This document shows positions 1 to 8,462 of a stretch of 64,000 nucleotides of DNA, piece by piece. This DNA comes from Actinomycetospora sp. NBRC 106378 (lineage in GTDB: Bacteria; Actinomycetota; Actinomycetes; Mycobacteriales; Pseudonocardiaceae). Under the pieces are notes generated by a model that had not been told where the DNA came from, did not search any database, and worked only from the letters and a program-made list of their open reading frames with translations. Position 1 is the stretch's first letter. Each line of letters opens with the position of its first letter. The DNA lies in NCBI RefSeq assembly GCF_030269685.1, contig NZ_BSTT01000007.1, positions 1 through 64,000 of the forward strand, read 5' to 3'. The translations under genes and the position numbers were made by a program.

Positions 1-95
1 CTCGAACCCTGTCCTGCCCACAGCCGAGCAGGCTGGTCACCACCGTGACCAACCCACCCAGCGGGCCTGCTCAGTGTCCGCGATGTGCTGAGACA

Positions 96-776
96 TCAAC
101 TGTCCTCGATGTCCTGAGCACAGACATCGTCCAACCCGGAAACCTTTCGCAGCCGGGTCATGACCTTGTCGATGACCTCGACGTGATCGGCGTCGACCAC
201 CCCGTCCTGCACCGCGGCTGAGGTCGCGGGCAGCGAAGCGGGGGTGGTGGCGCCGGTGGGGGTGACGGTGTCGTGCAACGCCTCCGCGTGCCGATCCAGC
301 TTGAGTACTGCGACCCGGTCGAGGCGGACGTGGTCCTCGAGCAGCGGCGCGAGCTTCCGGTACCCCGACTCGGCCAACACGTTCCCGGCGCGGATCGCGG
401 TGAACGCCCGGTACACCCGCGCCCCGGCCAGCCGCTGCGCCCGCACCGCCTCCGAGAGCTCCGCCAACTCCGCCAACGACCGCGCCGACAGACCCTCCTC
501 GGAAGGCTGCTCGTCGGTGACCCCCGGAACCGCCCAGCCCGGCTCCTCGTTCCCCGGGTCGTCGGCGGCCGCGTCGAGCTCGGCCCACCACGACAGCTCC
601 GCTTCGTCCGGCAGCTCGAACGCCGGCTCGTCGGGATCCTCGTCCCACATCGACGGTGGCGTGGGCAGCGGCAACCCCACCTCGGGGTCCCACCCTGCCT
701 CGATCGCCATGCAACCCATCATCGAACACATGTTCGACACAATCAAGCAGCCGATCGGAGCAACTCCCGCGACCAC
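96..776 (-). pseudogene. Truncated DUF222 (13E12 repeat) protein
   Basis: The 226-codon reading frame has an acidic N-terminal region followed by the first part of a DUF222 domain (around residues 95-215: motifs ELSEAVRAQRLAGAR, LAPLLEDHVRLDR). DUF222 proteins in actinobacteria are usually 350-500 aa and end in an HNH nuclease domain. Here the frame stops well inside DUF222, and the remaining 95 bp to the window edge show no HNH motif in any frame. Several Met codons near the beginning (776, 731, 710) leave the start open; the Met around 710 gives the more typical beginning. I read it as a decayed member of this multicopy family. The family role is not established, and a linked mobile or host-defence function is only speculation. 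Confidence 0.55.
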
Positions 777-780
777 AGGC

Positions 781-786
781 TAGGGT
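781..786 (+). promoter_or_regulatory. TAGGGT -10 box, leaderless marR promoter
   Basis: TAGGGT lies 6 nt before the GTG at 793, the geometry of leaderless actinobacterial transcripts. The -35 region (about 758-763, GAGCAA) is poor, so the promoter may be weak or regulated. Confidence 0.4.
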
Positions 787-792
787 CCGGCC

Positions 793-1236
793 GTGCCCGA
801 GCTGTGGACCGACGAGCGGGTCGCCGCGCTCCCGAGCTGGTCGGTGATCCGCACCCACCTGCTCCTGGCCCCCCGCCTGGCCCGCACGCTCGCCCCGGTC
901 GGACTCAGCCCCACGCAGTTCGGCGTCCTCGTCCAGCTCGACAACACCCCCGGCGCGACGTCCTCCGAGCTGGCCCGCGCATGCCTCATGACCCCGCAGA
1001 GCATGAGCGAGCTGCTCCCGGGCCTGGAGGCGGCGGGATACGTGCACCGCGCTGCCGCCGGCCGCGGCCGTCCGGCACCCGTCCGTCTCACCGGCGCCGG
1101 TCGCGACGTCCTCACCCGGGCCACCCCGCTCGTCGAGGACGCGGACCGCCCGGAGGCCCTCGGACTGCAGCCCGACGAGCTGGCGACCCTCACGGCGTTG
1201 CTGAACCGCGTCGCCGAGCAGGTTTCAGGTCCCTGA
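793..1236 (+). CDS. MarR-family transcriptional regulator
   Basis: This 147-aa protein has the size and order of a MarR regulator: an N-terminal helical dimerisation part, then a winged helix-turn-helix (about residues 50-110; LSPTQFGVLVQLD, TSSELARACLMTPQSMSELL as the helix-turn-helix) and a basic wing (AAAGRGRPAPVRLT). The family binds short palindromes and is often released by small phenolic or oxidative ligands; no ligand can be read here. GTG start follows a TAGGGT box by 6 nt. Its stop codon lies inside a 20-bp palindrome that precedes two membrane-protein genes, so it probably controls them. Family assignment is firm, regulon inferred. Confidence 0.85.
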   Translation: MPELWTDERVAALPSWSVIRTHLLLAPRLARTLAPVGLSPTQFGVLVQLDNTPGATSSELARACLMTPQSMSELLPGLEAAGYVHRAAAGRGRPAPVRLTGAGRDVLTRATPLVEDADRPEALGLQPDELATLTALLNRVAEQVSGP

Positions 1237-1240
1237 AACC
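1221..1240. promoter_or_regulatory. 20-bp palindrome, candidate MarR operator
   Basis: Arms GGTTTCAGG and CCTGAAACC are separated by TC, a perfect 9+2+9 inverted repeat. It overlaps the marR stop codon and ends 18 nt before the start of the next gene. TTTCA-N-TGAAA symmetry is typical of MarR-type operators. A small hairpin is the alternative reading. Confidence 0.45.
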
Positions 1241-1257
1241 CTGGGCACCCGGGGACC

Positions 1258-1770
1258 GTGCTCAGGACCGTCGGCAAGCGCACCCGGCAGCTGCTCGTCT
1301 TCGTCCACGTCGTCGTCTCGCTCGGCTGGATGGGCGCGGGCGCCGCGAACGTCGTCCTGACCTCGACGGGATCCGTCACCGGGGACGTCGAACTGCGGCG
1401 GGCCTGCTACCTGCTCGTGTCGACGATCGACCTCTGGCTCGTCATCCCGGGCGCCTTCCTCGCGCTTGCCACCGGCGTCGTGCTGTCCCTCGTGACGCCG
1501 TGGGGACTCGTCACGTACTGGTGGGTGCTGGTCAAGCTCGTCCTCACCGTCGCCGTGATCCTCTACAGCACCTTCTTCGTCGGCGTGTGGGTCGAGCAGA
1601 GCGTCGCCCTCGGCACGTCCCCCAGCCCGGTCGCCGTGCCGCTCGTCGTCGGCCCGCTGGTCAGCATGGCGGCCTTCCTGTTCATGACGTGGGCGTCGGT
1701 CGCGAAGCCGTGGGGCCGCACGCCGTGGCGGCGGCGCCGGACACCGCGGCGGGTCCTCGCAGCGGCCTGA
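1258..1770 (+). CDS. DUF2269-like integral membrane protein
   Basis: The 170-aa product has four predicted membrane helices (about residues 10-32, 55-80, 88-112, 125-148) and a strongly basic C-terminus (RTPWRRRRTPRR), pointing to a cytoplasmic tail. The opening LLVFVHVVVSLGWMGAGAAN is characteristic of DUF2269-type proteins, which are of unknown function. GTG start 18 nt after the candidate MarR operator and 21 nt after the marR stop; the following membrane-protein gene starts 26 nt downstream, so the three likely form one unit. I cannot give a biochemical role; detoxification or membrane stress would fit the MarR context but is inference only. Confidence 0.7.
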   Translation: MLRTVGKRTRQLLVFVHVVVSLGWMGAGAANVVLTSTGSVTGDVELRRACYLLVSTIDLWLVIPGAFLALATGVVLSLVTPWGLVTYWWVLVKLVLTVAVILYSTFFVGVWVEQSVALGTSPSPVAVPLVVGPLVSMAAFLFMTWASVAKPWGRTPWRRRRTPRRVLAAA

Positions 1771-1796
1771 CACCGGACGCGGGAGGCTCGACGACC

Positions 1797-2408
1797 GTGA
1801 CCTATGTGCGACGCGGACCCTGGACCTGCGGGTTCCTCGTGGTCCTGCTCGTCGCCCACGTCTGGTTCACGGTGTCGCCCGCCGCCGATGCCGCCGTCGC
1901 GTGGCTCTCGACCAACCTCGACAACCTCGGCCGGCATCCGGTCGGGTCCCTGCTCGGGAGCGCCGTCGTCACCGACGGATCGCTCCTGGACCCGGGCCTG
2001 CTGATCACGCTCTGGCTCGGGATCGGGATCGCGCTGTGGTGGATCGAGGCCCACCGGGGCGCCGGGCGGGCGGCCGCCGTCTTCCTCGCCGGGCACGTCG
2101 GCGCGACGCTGCTGACCGCCGTCGTCCTGCTCGTCGCGATCCGGGCCGGGACCTACCCCGACGACACCCGGTCCGCCGTCGACGTCGGCATCTCCTACGG
2201 CGCCGAGGCCGCGCTCGCCGCCGCCGTCGTCGCCCTGCCACGGTGGGCGTGGGCGCCGTGGGTGCTCTTCGTCGTCGGCTGGCCGCTCGCCGACGCCGAC
2301 TGGTTCGGCGCGGTACCCGACTTCACCACCGTCGGTCACCTGCTCGCGGCCACCATCGGCTTCGCCCTCGCGGCGACGGTGCTCAGAACTCCACGACCGA
2401 CTTCGTGA
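1797..2408 (+). CDS. Rhomboid-like integral membrane protein
   Basis: 203 aa with six predicted membrane helices. The layout (N-terminal helix, then LLDPGLLITLWLGIGIALWWIE, FLAGHVGATLLTAVVLL, a helix with GISYGAEAALAAAVV, and a final GHLLAATIGFALA) is that of actinobacterial rhomboid-like membrane proteins. The catalytic GxSx motif appears only as the weak GISYG, and a histidine in GHLLA could be the partner, so protease activity is uncertain. The GTG at 1797 is chosen because of GGAGG ten nt upstream and because the frame before it is a shadow. Its 3' end overlaps the convergent thioesterase by 26 bp. Confidence 0.7.
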   Translation: MTYVRRGPWTCGFLVVLLVAHVWFTVSPAADAAVAWLSTNLDNLGRHPVGSLLGSAVVTDGSLLDPGLLITLWLGIGIALWWIEAHRGAGRAAAVFLAGHVGATLLTAVVLLVAIRAGTYPDDTRSAVDVGISYGAEAALAAAVVALPRWAWAPWVLFVVGWPLADADWFGAVPDFTTVGHLLAATIGFALAATVLRTPRPTS

Positions 2409-2811
2409 TCTGGCCCTGGGCCAGGACGACCCCGTCGGTCTCGCGCTCGGCGGTGACGGCGACGAACGCGAGCGCCCGGGTGCGGCGGACCAGCTCCGCC
2501 CGCACCCGGACCCGCTGCCCGACCGTCCCGGCCCGCAGGTACTGGGTGGAGATCTGATGGGTGACGGCGTGCTCGGCCGTGGTGAGCGTCGGCAGGACCG
2601 CGAGGTACCCCGCGAGCTCCAACGCCGCCGCCAGGGCGGCGGCGTGCAGCGTGGCGGCCGGCGTCACCGCGATCCCGGCGACCTCGAACGCCACGCCGCG
2701 CAGCGGGTCGGAGGGGTCGACGAACTCGACGCCGAGCGCGTCGGGCAACGCCACCGCGAGGGCAGCCTCGGCGCGGGCGAGCAGGGCGTCTCCGTCGAGC
2801 AGGTGGGCCAT
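2383..2811 (-). CDS. PaaI-type hotdog thioesterase
   Basis: About 142 aa, the single-hotdog size of PaaI/YbgC thioesterases that hydrolyse acyl-CoA or aryl-CoA. The central helix segment contains TLHAAALAAALELAGYLA, and the strand HQISTQYLRAGTVGQRVRVRAELVRRTRALAFVAV is the usual hotdog sheet ending. The catalytic Asp/Asn seen in PaaI before the central helix is not obvious (ATLHAAAL rather than GxxxxxxD), so this may be a non-canonical member. The ATG at 2811 is preferred to the GTG two codons earlier. It is transcribed towards the rhomboid-like gene and overlaps it. Confidence 0.7.
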   Translation of the reverse strand: MAHLLDGDALLARAEAALAVALPDALGVEFVDPSDPLRGVAFEVAGIAVTPAATLHAAALAAALELAGYLAVLPTLTTAEHAVTHQISTQYLRAGTVGQRVRVRAELVRRTRALAFVAVTAERETDGVVLAQGQITKSVVEF

Positions 2812-2900
2812 GACCACCAGCCTGGCCCGACCCGTCGTCGAGAACGTGACCGCGAGGCGACCCCCGGCCGACGTTCACCTGTCGGCCACCTCGGGCGGTC

Positions 2901-3872
2901 ATGATCGCGCGCGTGACACCGGACCGTGGCGAGCTCGCCGACCTCGCCGACCTCGCCGACCTCTCAGCCGTGCCGATCGAGCAGCTCTCCGTCGACACCG
3001 ACGGGGCGGAGGACGACGACCCCGCCCTGCTGGGGCCCGACGGCACGGTGGTCGACACCTGGCGCGAGGGCTACCCGTACGCCGAACGCCTCGACCGCCG
3101 GGAGTACGAGGAGCAGAAGCGCCTGCTCCAGATCGAGCTGCTCAAGCTCCAGGCGTGGGTCAAGGACACCGGGCAGAAGATCGTCGTGCTCTTCGAGGGC
3201 CGGGACGCCGCGGGCAAGGGCGGGACGATCAAACGGTTCACCGAGCACCTCAACCCGCGCGGCACCCGCGTCGTGGCCCTGGAGAAGCCGACCGACCGCG
3301 AGCGCACGCAGTGGTACTTCCAGCGCTACGTCGTGCACCTGCCCGCGGCCGGCGAGATCGTGCTGTTCGACCGGTCCTGGTACAACCGCGCCGGCGTCGA
3401 ACGCGTGATGGGCTACGCCGAGCCGCGCGAGTACATGGAGTTCCTGCGCGAGACCCCGGAGCTCGAACGCATGCTCGTCCGCAGCGGGGTCCACCTGGTG
3501 AAGTTCTGGTTCTCGGTGTCGCAGTCCGAGCAGCGGACCCGGTTCCTCATCCGCCAGGTCGACCCGGTCCGCCGCTGGAAGCTCTCCCCCAACGACCTCG
3601 CCTCCATCCACCGCTGGGACGACTACACGGCCGCCAAGGAGGCGATGTTCTTCTACACCGACACCGCCGACGCGCCGTGGACCGTGGTGAAGTCGAACGA
3701 CAAGAAGCGCGCGCGCCTCGAGGCGATCCGCCACGTCCTGCACCGCTTCGACTACCCCGAGAAGGACCTGGAGGTCGCCTACGCGGCCGATCCCGCCGTC
3801 GTCGGGCCCGCGTCGGAGCTCTTCGAGCACGGCGAGGAGGCGGGTGCCCGCCAGGCGCCGCCGTTGCGCTGA
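2901..3872 (+). CDS. ppk2: Polyphosphate kinase 2, class I
   Basis: 323 aa, usual for a one-domain PPK2. It transfers phosphate between polyphosphate and nucleoside diphosphates in the cytoplasm. Walker A is GRDAAGKGG (about residues 99-107), Walker B region is FDRSWYNRAGVERVMG, and the lid arginines sit in FSVSQSEQRTRFLIRQVDPVRRWKLSP; all family signatures are intact. The N-terminal 40 residues are acidic and repeat AD-LAD-LAD, of no known role. ATG at 2901 is the longest plausible start; a GTG at 2913 is possible. The neighbouring reverse-strand gene encodes a CHAD-like protein, a polyphosphate-binding fold, which supports a polyphosphate-linked pair. Confidence 0.93.
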   Translation: MIARVTPDRGELADLADLADLSAVPIEQLSVDTDGAEDDDPALLGPDGTVVDTWREGYPYAERLDRREYEEQKRLLQIELLKLQAWVKDTGQKIVVLFEGRDAAGKGGTIKRFTEHLNPRGTRVVALEKPTDRERTQWYFQRYVVHLPAAGEIVLFDRSWYNRAGVERVMGYAEPREYMEFLRETPELERMLVRSGVHLVKFWFSVSQSEQRTRFLIRQVDPVRRWKLSPNDLASIHRWDDYTAAKEAMFFYTDTADAPWTVVKSNDKKRARLEAIRHVLHRFDYPEKDLEVAYAADPAVVGPASELFEHGEEAGARQAPPLR

Positions 3873-3899
3873 GTCCCGCGCGCGACGGCGCCGGGCCGC

Positions 3900-4946
3900 C
3901 TACAGCTTGTGCAGCTTCGGCTTGGTGTAGGCGGTGACGGCGGCGGCCAGGGCCTCGTCGGCCTGCTCCCGCCGGGTCCGGGCGCCGACGTGCAGCACCC
4001 CGTAGGTGAAGCTCGGTTCCCCCGCCCGGTGGGCGAGATCGGCGAGGTCGACCAGCCAGTGCGCGGCCGCCTCGCTGCGTCGCCGCTCCACCAGCGCCGC
4101 GGCGAGGGCGTCGGCGGCGCGCGCGAGCTTGCGGGCGTCCTTGCCGAGGACGGGCTGCGTGACCCTCGCCGTCGTCGCCACCGTGGTGGCCGCCGCGATG
4201 ACCGGCGCGAGCTGCGGGTCGCCCGCCCGATCGGATCCCCGGGCCTCCACCACCGCCGCGTCGGCGGCCTGGCGGGCGGCCTCGTCGGCCGTCGTCAGGG
4301 TCCGGGCCAGCACCTTCGCCGTGTGCTTGGGCTTCGTGCCGGCGATGGGCGCGGTCAGCACGAGCCGGTCGGCGTGCTCGACGAGGCTCGTCCACTCCGG
4401 CTGGGTCAGCATCGTCGCGACCGCGTCCCGGCGCTCGGTGGTCCGGGCCGAGACCACCAGGCGCAGCCGCTGCTCCACCGGTCCGAGGCGCAACGACGGG
4501 TCCAGGCCGCCGAGCAGCTCCTCGAGCACGTCGACGGTCTCCTCCAGGCCGTGTGCCTCGTCGACGACGGCGCGGGCCCAGGCCAGCTCCGCGCGCAGGG
4601 CCGTGATGTCGGTGCCCTCGATCAGCGGGGCGAACCCGGCGACCACGGCGTCGAGGTCGGACAGCACCTCCGCGAGGCCCTCCACGTCGACGCCGGCGGC
4701 GACCACCGAGTCGTCGTCATCGTCGTCCGCGTCCGGCACCTCCTCGGGCGCGGCGGGCACGGTGACCGAGCTCCCGCCGTCGTCCTCGACCGAGGCCGTG
4801 TCGTCGTCGGCGGCGGCGTCGGCGGCGACCGGCTCGTCGGTCTCGAACTCCACCGCGGCGTGGAGAGCGGCCACCCGCTCCCGCAACGCGGCGAGGACGA
4901 GGGTCGAGGCGGTCACGGACGAGGCCTTGGTCTTGGTCTTTGCCAC
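3900..4946 (-). CDS. CHAD-like helical protein
   Basis: 348 aa. A lysine-rich beginning (MAKTKTKASS) and a very acidic low-complexity stretch (about residues 35-85) precede a long all-alpha region. From about residue 95 the pattern ALRAELAWARAVVDEAHGLEETVDVLEELL, then TTERRDAVATMLTQPEWTSLV, KHTAKVLARTL and the final LARAADALAAALVERRRSEAAAHWL resembles the CHAD domain (conserved histidine alpha-helical domain), which binds inorganic polyphosphate. The characteristic histidines are only partly kept, so the match is remote. GTG start. It faces ppk2 tail to tail with 27 bp between, a context that makes a polyphosphate role plausible. Assignment is inference from pattern and position. Confidence 0.5.
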   Translation of the reverse strand: MAKTKTKASSVTASTLVLAALRERVAALHAAVEFETDEPVAADAAADDDTASVEDDGGSSVTVPAAPEEVPDADDDDDDSVVAAGVDVEGLAEVLSDLDAVVAGFAPLIEGTDITALRAELAWARAVVDEAHGLEETVDVLEELLGGLDPSLRLGPVEQRLRLVVSARTTERRDAVATMLTQPEWTSLVEHADRLVLTAPIAGTKPKHTAKVLARTLTTADEAARQAADAAVVEARGSDRAGDPQLAPVIAAATTVATTARVTQPVLGKDARKLARAADALAAALVERRRSEAAAHWLVDLADLAHRAGEPSFTYGVLHVGARTRREQADEALAAAVTAYTKPKLHKL

Positions 4947-5060
4947 GTGCGCCGTTGTACCCCGTCGCGGAGCCCCGACCCACCCGGACGGGGACGACGA
5001 TCCGGCGACGTCGGCGAGTGTTCACCGCGGCGTACACCGGGTGGCTGCACGATCAGCACC

Positions 5061-6443
5061 GTGACCGAGTCCCCCACGCATCCCGGGAGCGGCCTCGACG
5101 CCGCCCTCGTCCCCACGTTCACCGCCGAGCCCGGGCGGATGCCCACCACCCAGCTGCCCGACCACGAGCTCGACCCCGCGGTCGCCCACCAGCTGGTGCA
5201 CGACGAGCTGATGCTCGACGGCAACTCGCGGCTCAACCTGGCCACGTTCGTGACGACGTGGATGGAGCCGCACGCCGCCGCACTCATGGCGTCCTGCGCG
5301 GACAAGAACATGATCGACAAGGACGAGTACCCCCGGACCGCCGAGCTCGAGCAGCGCTGCGTCCGGATGCTCGCCGACCTCTGGCGCGCCCCCGACCCGT
5401 CGACCGCGCCCGGGACCTCGACCGCCGGGTCGAGCGAGGCCTGCATGCTCGCCGGGCTCGCCCTCAAGCGACGGTGGGTCGCACGCGGCAGGGGGACCGG
5501 GCGACCGAACATCGTCATGGGCGGCAACGTCCAGGTGTGCTGGGACAAGTTCGCCAACTACTTCGAGGTCGAGCCGCGCCTCGTCCCCATGTCCGGCGAC
5601 CGGTTCCATCTCGACGCGGCGTCCGCGCTCGAGCACGTCGACGAGAACACGATCGGCGTCGTCGCGATCCTCGGCTCCACCTTCGACGGCAGCTACGAGC
5701 CCGTCGCCGAGATCTGCGCGGCGCTGGACCGCCTCGCCGCGGACGGCGGGCCGGACGTCCCGGTGCACGTCGACGGCGCCTCGGGCGCGATGGTCGCGCC
5801 GTTCCTCGACCCCGAGCTCGTCTGGGACTTCCGGCTCCCGCGGGTCGCCTCGATCAACACCTCGGGACACAAGTACGGCCTCGTCTACCCGGGCCTGGGC
5901 TGGGTGGTCTTCCGCGAGCCCGACGCCCTGCCCGAGGAGCTCGTCTACCGCGTGAACTACCTCGGCAGCGAGCTGGCCACCTTCACCCTCAACTTCTCCC
6001 GCCCGGGCGCCCCGGTCGCCGTGCAGTACTACCAGTTCCTGCGCCTCGGCCGGGACGGCTACGCCCGGGTGCAGCGGCACTGCCGCGAGGTGGCGACGAC
6101 GCTCGCCGACCGGATCGCCGACCTCGGTCCCTTCGAGCTGCTCACCCGGGGCGACGAACTCCCGGTCTTCGCGGCCCGACTGCGCGACGGGATCACGAAC
6201 TACTCGGTGTTCGACGTCTCCGCCGGGCTGCGCGAGCACGGCTGGCAGGTCCCGGCCTACACCTTCCCCGCCGACCGGACCGACCTCGCCGTCCTGCGGT
6301 TCGTGGTGCGCAACGGGTTCACCCACTCCCTCGCCGAGCAGCTGCTCGACGACCTGCGCACCGTGCTCGGCCGCCTCGACCGGCAGAAGGAGTCGATCCG
6401 CACGGCCGAGGAGGACAGCTCCTTCGCCCACACGGGCCGGTAG
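5061..6443 (+). CDS. gadB: Glutamate decarboxylase (PLP-dependent)
   Basis: 460 aa, normal length for bacterial glutamate decarboxylase, which converts glutamate to GABA and CO2, consuming a proton. The PLP lysine is Lys271 in NTSGHKYG; DGASGAMVAPF carries the Asp that contacts the pyridine nitrogen, and TSTAGSSEACMLAGLALKRRW is the typical phosphate-side segment. NLATFVTTWMEPHA near residue 55 is a strong GAD signature. GTG at 5061 is chosen because the upstream frame has no family similarity. No gadC-type antiporter is adjacent, so an acid-resistance role is not shown; GABA or nitrogen metabolism is equally possible. It nearly abuts the convergent acyl-CoA dehydrogenase (3-bp gap). Confidence 0.93.
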   Translation: MTESPTHPGSGLDAALVPTFTAEPGRMPTTQLPDHELDPAVAHQLVHDELMLDGNSRLNLATFVTTWMEPHAAALMASCADKNMIDKDEYPRTAELEQRCVRMLADLWRAPDPSTAPGTSTAGSSEACMLAGLALKRRWVARGRGTGRPNIVMGGNVQVCWDKFANYFEVEPRLVPMSGDRFHLDAASALEHVDENTIGVVAILGSTFDGSYEPVAEICAALDRLAADGGPDVPVHVDGASGAMVAPFLDPELVWDFRLPRVASINTSGHKYGLVYPGLGWVVFREPDALPEELVYRVNYLGSELATFTLNFSRPGAPVAVQYYQFLRLGRDGYARVQRHCREVATTLADRIADLGPFELLTRGDELPVFAARLRDGITNYSVFDVSAGLREHGWQVPAYTFPADRTDLAVLRFVVRNGFTHSLAEQLLDDLRTVLGRLDRQKESIRTAEEDSSFAHTGR

Positions 6444-6446
6444 GCC

Positions 6447-8462
6447 TCAGCCGGTCACCAGCCCCCAGAGGTCGTCGGCCCCGACGGCGAGCGCGCCCAG
6501 CCGCCCGGCCCAGGCGCGCTCGTCGCCGTCCTCGTCGCGCCACGACCACAGCCGCGTCGTCGCGTGCCGCAACGCGCTCCGCTCGGTGAACCCGATCGCC
6601 CCGTGCAGCTGGTGGGCGATCCGGGTGATCTCGCCGACCGACGCGGACGCCTGCGCCTTCGCGACGGCGACCCCGAACACCCCGCCCCGCTCCGCCCCCA
6701 CGGCGACGGCGGCCTCCACGAGCGCGACCTCCTCGACGAGCTCCGCCACCGACTGCTTCACGGCCTGGAAGCTCGCGAGCGGCCTGCCGAACTGCTCGCG
6801 CTCGCGGACGTGGGCGATCGCCAGCTCGCTCGCCCGCCGGGCCGCGCCCGCGATCGAGGCCGCGCGCAGGAGCGCCAGCCGCTGCGCGGCACCCGTCGCC
6901 GCCTCCGGGTCGAGCGGCGACGCGGGGACCGTCATCTCGTGCAGCGTCAGGGATTCCCGCGGCTCCCCCGCCAGGTTCCGTCCGTTCCCGACGACGGCGC
7001 TGCCCGACTCGAGCAGCGTCACCAGCGGCCCGTGCGCGCCCTGGGTGACCAGCACCGTGGTCGCCGAGCGGGCCCACGGCACCCGGACGAGCTCGCCGTC
7101 GAGGACCACCCGGTCGCCGTCGGTGTCCCGGACCGCGACCCGGTCGTCGAACACCACGGTGAGCGGTCCGTCCGGGACCGGCCGACCGGCCGCCGCGAGC
7201 ACCTGCCGGGCGACGAGGTCCTCGATCGTCGGGCCGTCCGTCACGCCGGCGCCGAGCACGCGGGCAGCGGCGACCTGCTCCCCGACCGGCGCGTCGGGGT
7301 CCAGGGTCACCAGGCCGTCCTGCGGCGCGGGCGGACCCCCCAGTCCCTTCGTGATGATCCCGCGCAGGATCTCGTTCGTCCCGCCGCGCAGCGTGTAGGC
7401 GGGCAGGTGACCGATGCCCAGGGCGAGCACCTCGGCGTGCGACCCGACCGGCGCCGACGGGTCGGCCACCACCGGCGACAGCGCGCGCACCTCCTCCACG
7501 ACCCGGCCCTCGAAACGGGTGCCGAGGTCCTTGACCAGCGCGGCCGCCACGTCCGGCGACTCCCCGCGCTCCAGCGCGCTCGCGACCCCCAGAGAGAGCC
7601 GCCGCAACGACGCGAGCCGGGCGACGAGCAGCCCGACCGGCACCGACCCGGCGTCCGGGACCCCGAGCCGCAGCAGCGACGTCAGTAGCGGGAAGGTCGA
7701 CAGGAACCGCTCCGGACCGCTGCGCTCCTGCGCGAGCTCGCCGGTGACCTGCGCCCACCCCGAGCCCTCCGGGCCCAGCGGCTCGCCGGGGACGCCCTCG
7801 AGGTGGGTGGCGTTGAAGCGGTGCTCGCCGGTGAGCAGGTGGATCGGCTCGGCGCGGACCTCGGGGGCGTGCAGGTCGACGACGTACTGGGAGAGCCCGG
7901 CGTGTCGGGACGCGGCCTCGGGGTCGGAGCGCGCGAGGACGATGGCGACGTCGTTGACGTGCGAACCGCCGGTCCACATCTTGACCCCGGTGAGGCGCCA
8001 GGTGTCGCCGTCGCGCTCCGCGCGGGTCGCGACCGCCGCCAGGTCCGAGCCGGCGCCCTCCTCGCTCATCCCGATCGAGAAGAAGCACTCGCCGCGGGTG
8101 ATCGCGGGCAGGTAGCGGGCGCGCTGCTCGTCGGTCCCGTTGGCGAGGATCGAGGGCCCGGCCTGCCGGTCGGAGACCCAGTGCGCGCCGACCGGGGCAC
8201 CCGCGGCGAGCAGCTCCTCGATGACGACGTAGCGCTCCAGCGGGGACCGTCCCCCGCCGCCGTACTCGGGCGGGAGGGTCATCCCGACCCACCCCTGCTC
8301 GGCCAGCCGTCGACTGAAGTCGCGGTCCCAGCCGGCGAACCAGGAGTCGGGGCGGTCGAGCACCGTCCCGCGCGCGCGTTCGGCGTCGAGGAAGGCGCGG
8401 ACCTCGGCGCGGAGCTCCTCCGCCCCCTCGGGCATCCGGATCTCGGGGACGAACGTCGTCAT
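6447..8462 (-). CDS. Fused double acyl-CoA dehydrogenase (FadE34-like)
   Basis: 671 aa containing two acyl-CoA dehydrogenase modules in one chain. Residues 1 to about 375 form a complete module (GWVGMTLPPEYGG; FSIGMSEEGAGSDL as the FAD/substrate loop; W-TGG; LRGGTNEILRGIITKGLGG). Residues about 390-671 form a second, shortened module (VLDGELVRVPWA, ASELAIAHVREREQFGRPLASFQAVKQ, HQLHGAIGFTE). Single-chain fusions of this kind are known in FadE34-type steroid side-chain dehydrogenases, whereas most such enzymes are two-subunit. ATG at 8462 has GAGGAGG 8-9 nt upstream and overlaps the stop of the transporter gene by 4 nt (ATGA), so the two are co-translated. Substrate is not determinable. Confidence 0.85.
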   Translation of the reverse strand: MTTFVPEIRMPEGAEELRAEVRAFLDAERARGTVLDRPDSWFAGWDRDFSRRLAEQGWVGMTLPPEYGGGGRSPLERYVVIEELLAAGAPVGAHWVSDRQAGPSILANGTDEQRARYLPAITRGECFFSIGMSEEGAGSDLAAVATRAERDGDTWRLTGVKMWTGGSHVNDVAIVLARSDPEAASRHAGLSQYVVDLHAPEVRAEPIHLLTGEHRFNATHLEGVPGEPLGPEGSGWAQVTGELAQERSGPERFLSTFPLLTSLLRLGVPDAGSVPVGLLVARLASLRRLSLGVASALERGESPDVAAALVKDLGTRFEGRVVEEVRALSPVVADPSAPVGSHAEVLALGIGHLPAYTLRGGTNEILRGIITKGLGGPPAPQDGLVTLDPDAPVGEQVAAARVLGAGVTDGPTIEDLVARQVLAAAGRPVPDGPLTVVFDDRVAVRDTDGDRVVLDGELVRVPWARSATTVLVTQGAHGPLVTLLESGSAVVGNGRNLAGEPRESLTLHEMTVPASPLDPEAATGAAQRLALLRAASIAGAARRASELAIAHVREREQFGRPLASFQAVKQSVAELVEEVALVEAAVAVGAERGGVFGVAVAKAQASASVGEITRIAHQLHGAIGFTERSALRHATTRLWSWRDEDGDERAWAGRLGALAVGADDLWGLVTG

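Noticed and set aside
37..1047. Long reverse-strand reading frame across marR and the DUF222 fragment
   Set aside because: Arg/Gly-rich shadow frame of high-GC genes; the real genes in this stretch have family motifs and starts.
6319..8292. Reverse-strand frame of over 650 codons inside the acyl-CoA dehydrogenase
   Set aside because: Same strand, other frame; low-complexity Arg/Ala/Gly composition with no motifs.
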